Shown here one piece after another: positions 20,901-21,680 of a stretch of 21,680 nucleotides of DNA (position 1 is its first letter; each line of letters opens with the position of its first letter). The position numbers and the translations under genes are program-made. The notes beneath the pieces were generated by a model that was not told the origin of the DNA, did no database searches, and worked only from the letters and a program-made list of their open reading frames with translations. Origin of the DNA: a virus; IMG/VR virus record IMGVR_UViG_3300047365_000287, positions 1 through 21,680 of that record. One strand, 5' to 3'.

Positions 20901-21680
20901 TTTCCAGAAGCAGAGACATAATCATATGTCTTTGACTCTTCTGTATTTGAAATATTGAATAATGAACCAGAACCAGAAAATTTGAGTGAGAATCCAATCC
21001 GAGCACTATTGCCAATGGAAGTATTCCCTCCAACAATTGTGGTTGGAGAGAATACAGTATGACTAGAACCGGTAAGTTTAATCTTACCATCAACAAGTTC
21101 TGAGTATACTGCTGCGTTAGTTCTATTACTAAAGGAAAATGCGATACCGCTTCCTTCGTATGTATTAGTCGCTTTCCAGGAAGCGGCATTAAGGTATTTA
21201 AAGAATCCGAAAGATTCTACATTTGTTACATAGATAACTCTTCCATAATCTTCTAATGTAACGTTATCATCTAAAATACTACCAAAATTTATTGTTGGTA
21301 TTACTGGAGTTGTTGTATGTGTATATGTTACTGATTTTAATCCATAGTGATCCCAATTATTCCCATTATGAGATGGTTGTATTAACCTGAATTGTGTTCC
21401 CGCTGTCCTCGCTACAGAAGGAATTGTAATTTCTACAGATTTTAAAGTATTAAATGTAGTGTCATTATGCGCTACTACAGTATCAATAGAAGTCCACGAA
21501 CTTCCGTCATAATACTCTAAGTATAAACTCTCGTTGATGAGATCTGGATCTTCACCACCATTGGCATCATTGCCTCTAATTACTTCAAAGGTTAGTGAAG
21601 AATTAACATTATTTGGTAAACTAAACTCTACTATTCTGGATGCTGCGGTACTGCTGTTGAATCTAATATGTCTACCAATA
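14960..21680 (-). CDS. Giant repetitive virion structural protein, 5' part outside the window
   Basis: The frame is open from the right edge to the TAA at 14960-14962: 2239 residues, with the start beyond the window. The first in-frame Met is at 19366, but it lies inside a repeat, and no ATG, GTG or TTG was found in frame from there to the edge. The sequence is beta-rich and modular. At least eleven units carry a motif like NPDEKQMLFSF, about 250 bases apart where dense; Y/HxGSG.LF.F.G units alternate with it. Five longer modules of about 85-110 residues run from a DYGF motif to YGHI or similar, with Cys residues. Residues at the right edge (21335-21680) resemble a reelin-type sandwich. No enzyme motif is visible. 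Size and position suggest a long fibre or extended tail structure; the exact role is unknown. Confidence 0.75.
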   Translation of the reverse strand, partial: IGRHIRFNSSTAASRIVEFSLPNNVNSSLTFEVIRGNDANGGEDPDLINESLYLEYYDGSSWTSIDTVVAHNDTTFNTLKSVEITIPSVARTAGTQFRLIQPSHNGNNWDHYGLKSVTYTHTTTPVIPTINFGSILDDNVTLEDYGRVIYVTNVESFGFFKYLNAASWKATNTYEGSGIAFSFSNRTNAAVYSELVDGKIKLTGSSHTVFSPTTIVGGNTSIGNSARIGFSLKFSGSGSLFNISNTEESKTYDYVSASGNISITGIAQEEYARTYITSGTLFEFNNARILSTNSYAGSGTLKLRSNNKERIAESYNNFDIVVFRDFDYGFIGYCDTSEIVTGSLSGSSTACAVQIELGTTASINQEYKVSLGVNEPGVLTDLGSITIAASPQHDYGHIHVSSDLTPFGLFDIDPSVGAADKFLPTWTSRGYISKITGEASVPLDVSVYGTGTIKTLGGDSITNFSLLQPGNGLFDFVGSVDVIITQGFHGSGTIPTISGVAESVTFNKEEKQILFSAIGEANVASTSTQIGSGNLFTLNTVVEKFVYEWVGSGSLFGFNNTEESRVYVYNCESIVEFESPDYGFIERCTSSEIISGDISGDTSACTSKIEEGTTARVVSGQTYKIELDSDIANEFLDYGYVRDAANAVINYGNILDTARQGLPGCIYGEIEISGESQNSFTPNFNGFGYISKLSGVARVPLDVSVFGGGVIGPVVGFTIPNFSILHPAEGELGRFFGEGKVGIVAGITGEGSLPTLGGASESASFNPEEKQMLFSFIGEGTENTATSHTGEGVLFALQTAVEKVVYEWVGSGTLFGFDSKEEARVYSYNCSSIVEFESPDYGFVERSLLTETVSGDISGTTNASTVRVEENGSARIISGQSYRSALNSDIASEFADYEYITDAANALVDYGHILDTPRQGLPGCIYGEIAISGSASYKLQPTYIAAGFISKLTGVATVPLDVAIPIFGTIGTFYGESIPNFSLLHPGSGQLARIHGTLTNFNFTLGFPGSGTIPSLGGAAETATFNPDEKQMLFSFIGKSEDSLAKAWAGDGNLFTLQTAVERRVYDYVGSGTLFGFDSKEERRVYSYNCSSIVEFETPDYGLVQSCSVLESINGIVSGQAVGCTARVDLGSTASINGSYQVDLPDGIASEFVEYGLIIDRENAVLDYGHIFDTPREGLPGCIYGTIEFRGAATDKFAPSYVGQGTLLVSGESVNSYTPNHNGSGLFSTFSGAAESIAIAEESTDLFDITGSANIAFVPSWIGSGSLFGFIGAAEAVRFNPPEDVPTIKLRGTSGNPGIRLSHTGEGNLFSFSGGDIRVQYSYHGSGTLFGFNSKEEARTYVYDGGICKDIQDYDYGFLQGECLTTETIQGSVTGTTNSCIVKVEPGTTASVNSTYRIDINDGTATEFYDYDLTSEPPDGLHDYGHILGETGVLCPAYLFKIRRGAFSDFDTFDWQQSFVSSGTIPVSGESVNSYTPNHNGSGLFSTFSGAAESLTVNPVEEQLLFSFTGTLAESFTPATEIGSGDLFTLSTLVESVSNDYVGAGTFIVSGESVNSYTPNHNGSGSFRKLSGAAESLTVNPTERQMLFSFTGELQEAFAKAPYIGQTEIKISGEIPTPLLTFAEQPEVQISVFDTARQRYTPNVIGSGSFKTLSGSAESLTVNPDEKQLLFSFTSGITSEKHTEVYVGIDNPIRVRRGALSDFETFDWQPSWVSSGGPVVTGTVRDKFVPNNVGFGNIFAINGAAESRTVNPDERQMLFSFTGTRANESTRIISQTEGGTITLSGASGDPILTFAEQPEVQIAVSGVAGIKASLLHIGSGSFRKLSGAAESFTANPDERQMLFSFTGTLLESFSIAETKQIEVDVAGIGSFTKSFVHRGFGTLTITGEVSDRFVVNNIGFGNIFSIGGSAEAVTFNPDEKQMLFSFTGTRDSEKRTSSEVSEGGTIVLSGTSGDPVLTFAEQPEVQISVSGVAGIRAALRHIGSGSLFAFSGGAESITFTPPTDQPLFDVVGNSVNKFAANYVGTGSFRKLSGAAESVSFNPDERQMLFSFIGTRKSEKIAAREISQGGTIKLSGDSSVRVSIAHEGNGSTLVTGNAHIARARDFIGTGFIPVLSGSAEAITFNPDEKQMLFSFVGERIAEKITARELGTPGEFTLQGTSGDPLLTFSEQPLGEIYVDGVGAILRTHAFAGSGVLFGFDNGDEAYVRAPYQASGKVKITGAGFVQVQLFQPPRVYVWVI
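17198..17282 (-). repeat. 85-base near-identical direct repeat, copy A
   Basis: This stretch matches 17972-18056 with one mismatch (G/A at 17233, 18007 region). The offset is 774 bases, or 258 codons, so the frame is kept. It encodes the end of an AAES-type unit and the segment SGESVNSYTPNHNGSGLF. A shorter third copy of about 50 bases lies at 16986-17037. Confidence 0.85.
17972..18056 (-). repeat. 85-base near-identical direct repeat, copy B
   Basis: Second copy of the repeat at 17198-17282. Near identity at the DNA level, while neighbouring modules differ, points to recent duplication or gene conversion inside the giant gene. Confidence 0.85.

Noticed and set aside
1-21680. tRNA, rRNA, integrase, transposase and insertion-sequence signals
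   Set aside because: None was seen by reading both strands; I did not run a tRNA search, so a short degenerate copy could be missed.

Overview
The window is part of the genome of a T4-like myovirus that infects marine cyanobacteria (a Prochlorococcus or Synechococcus cyanomyovirus). Evidence: the T4 neck and packaging genes 13-14-15-16 lie in T4 order, virion genes carry T4-type late promoters (TATAAATA), and a plastocyanin gene (petE) with all four copper ligands sits among phage genes. Every supportable gene is on the minus strand, so transcription runs from high to low coordinates. Many genes are joined by 1-4 nt ATGA or TAATG overlaps.

Layout in transcription order, from the right edge. 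(1) 21680-14960: a giant repetitive virion protein whose start lies beyond the right edge; 2239 residues are inside the window. (2) 14922-14099: two small virion genes, the first with an N-terminal tail-fibre-type domain. (3) 14087-9405: a 1560-residue tail-fibre-like protein with five carbohydrate-binding-like repeats, then a beta-helix region, then a fibre C-terminus. (4) 9303-7449: a 104-residue virion-type protein, a glycine-rich adhesin-like protein and a small acidic protein, led by a late promoter and closed by a terminator. (5) 7397-3726: neck proteins gp13 and gp14, tail sheath stabiliser gp15 and small terminase gp16, led by a late promoter that overlaps the terminator. (6) 3694-3377: a small basic DUF6321-like protein with its own late-promoter-like box.

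(7) 3315-524 is an accessory block placed between gp16 and whatever lies left of the window (gp17 is not seen). It is an almost gap-free chain: a 55-residue protein, plastocyanin, a 28-residue membrane peptide, an isolated NAD-binding domain of the 6-phosphogluconate dehydrogenase family, a duplicated beta-rich (possibly outer-membrane) protein, a 102-residue unknown, a 50-residue coiled-coil protein, 32- and 39-residue membrane peptides, and a 2-oxoglutarate/Fe(II) oxygenase. (8) 524-1: two overlapping small membrane proteins (holin-like candidates) and the start of a thermonuclease-family gene that runs off the left edge.

The virion regions would build the neck, sheath terminus and host-contact fibres and start packaging. 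The accessory block probably modifies photosynthetic electron flow and the envelope of the infected cyanobacterium. The most interesting signals are the tiny membrane-protein genes packed around petE, the single-domain 6PGDH-like protein, a leader upstream of gp13 in which promoter, terminator and ribosome-binding site share one hairpin, and the repeat architecture of the giant protein. All identifications come from reading the sequence; no database search was run.
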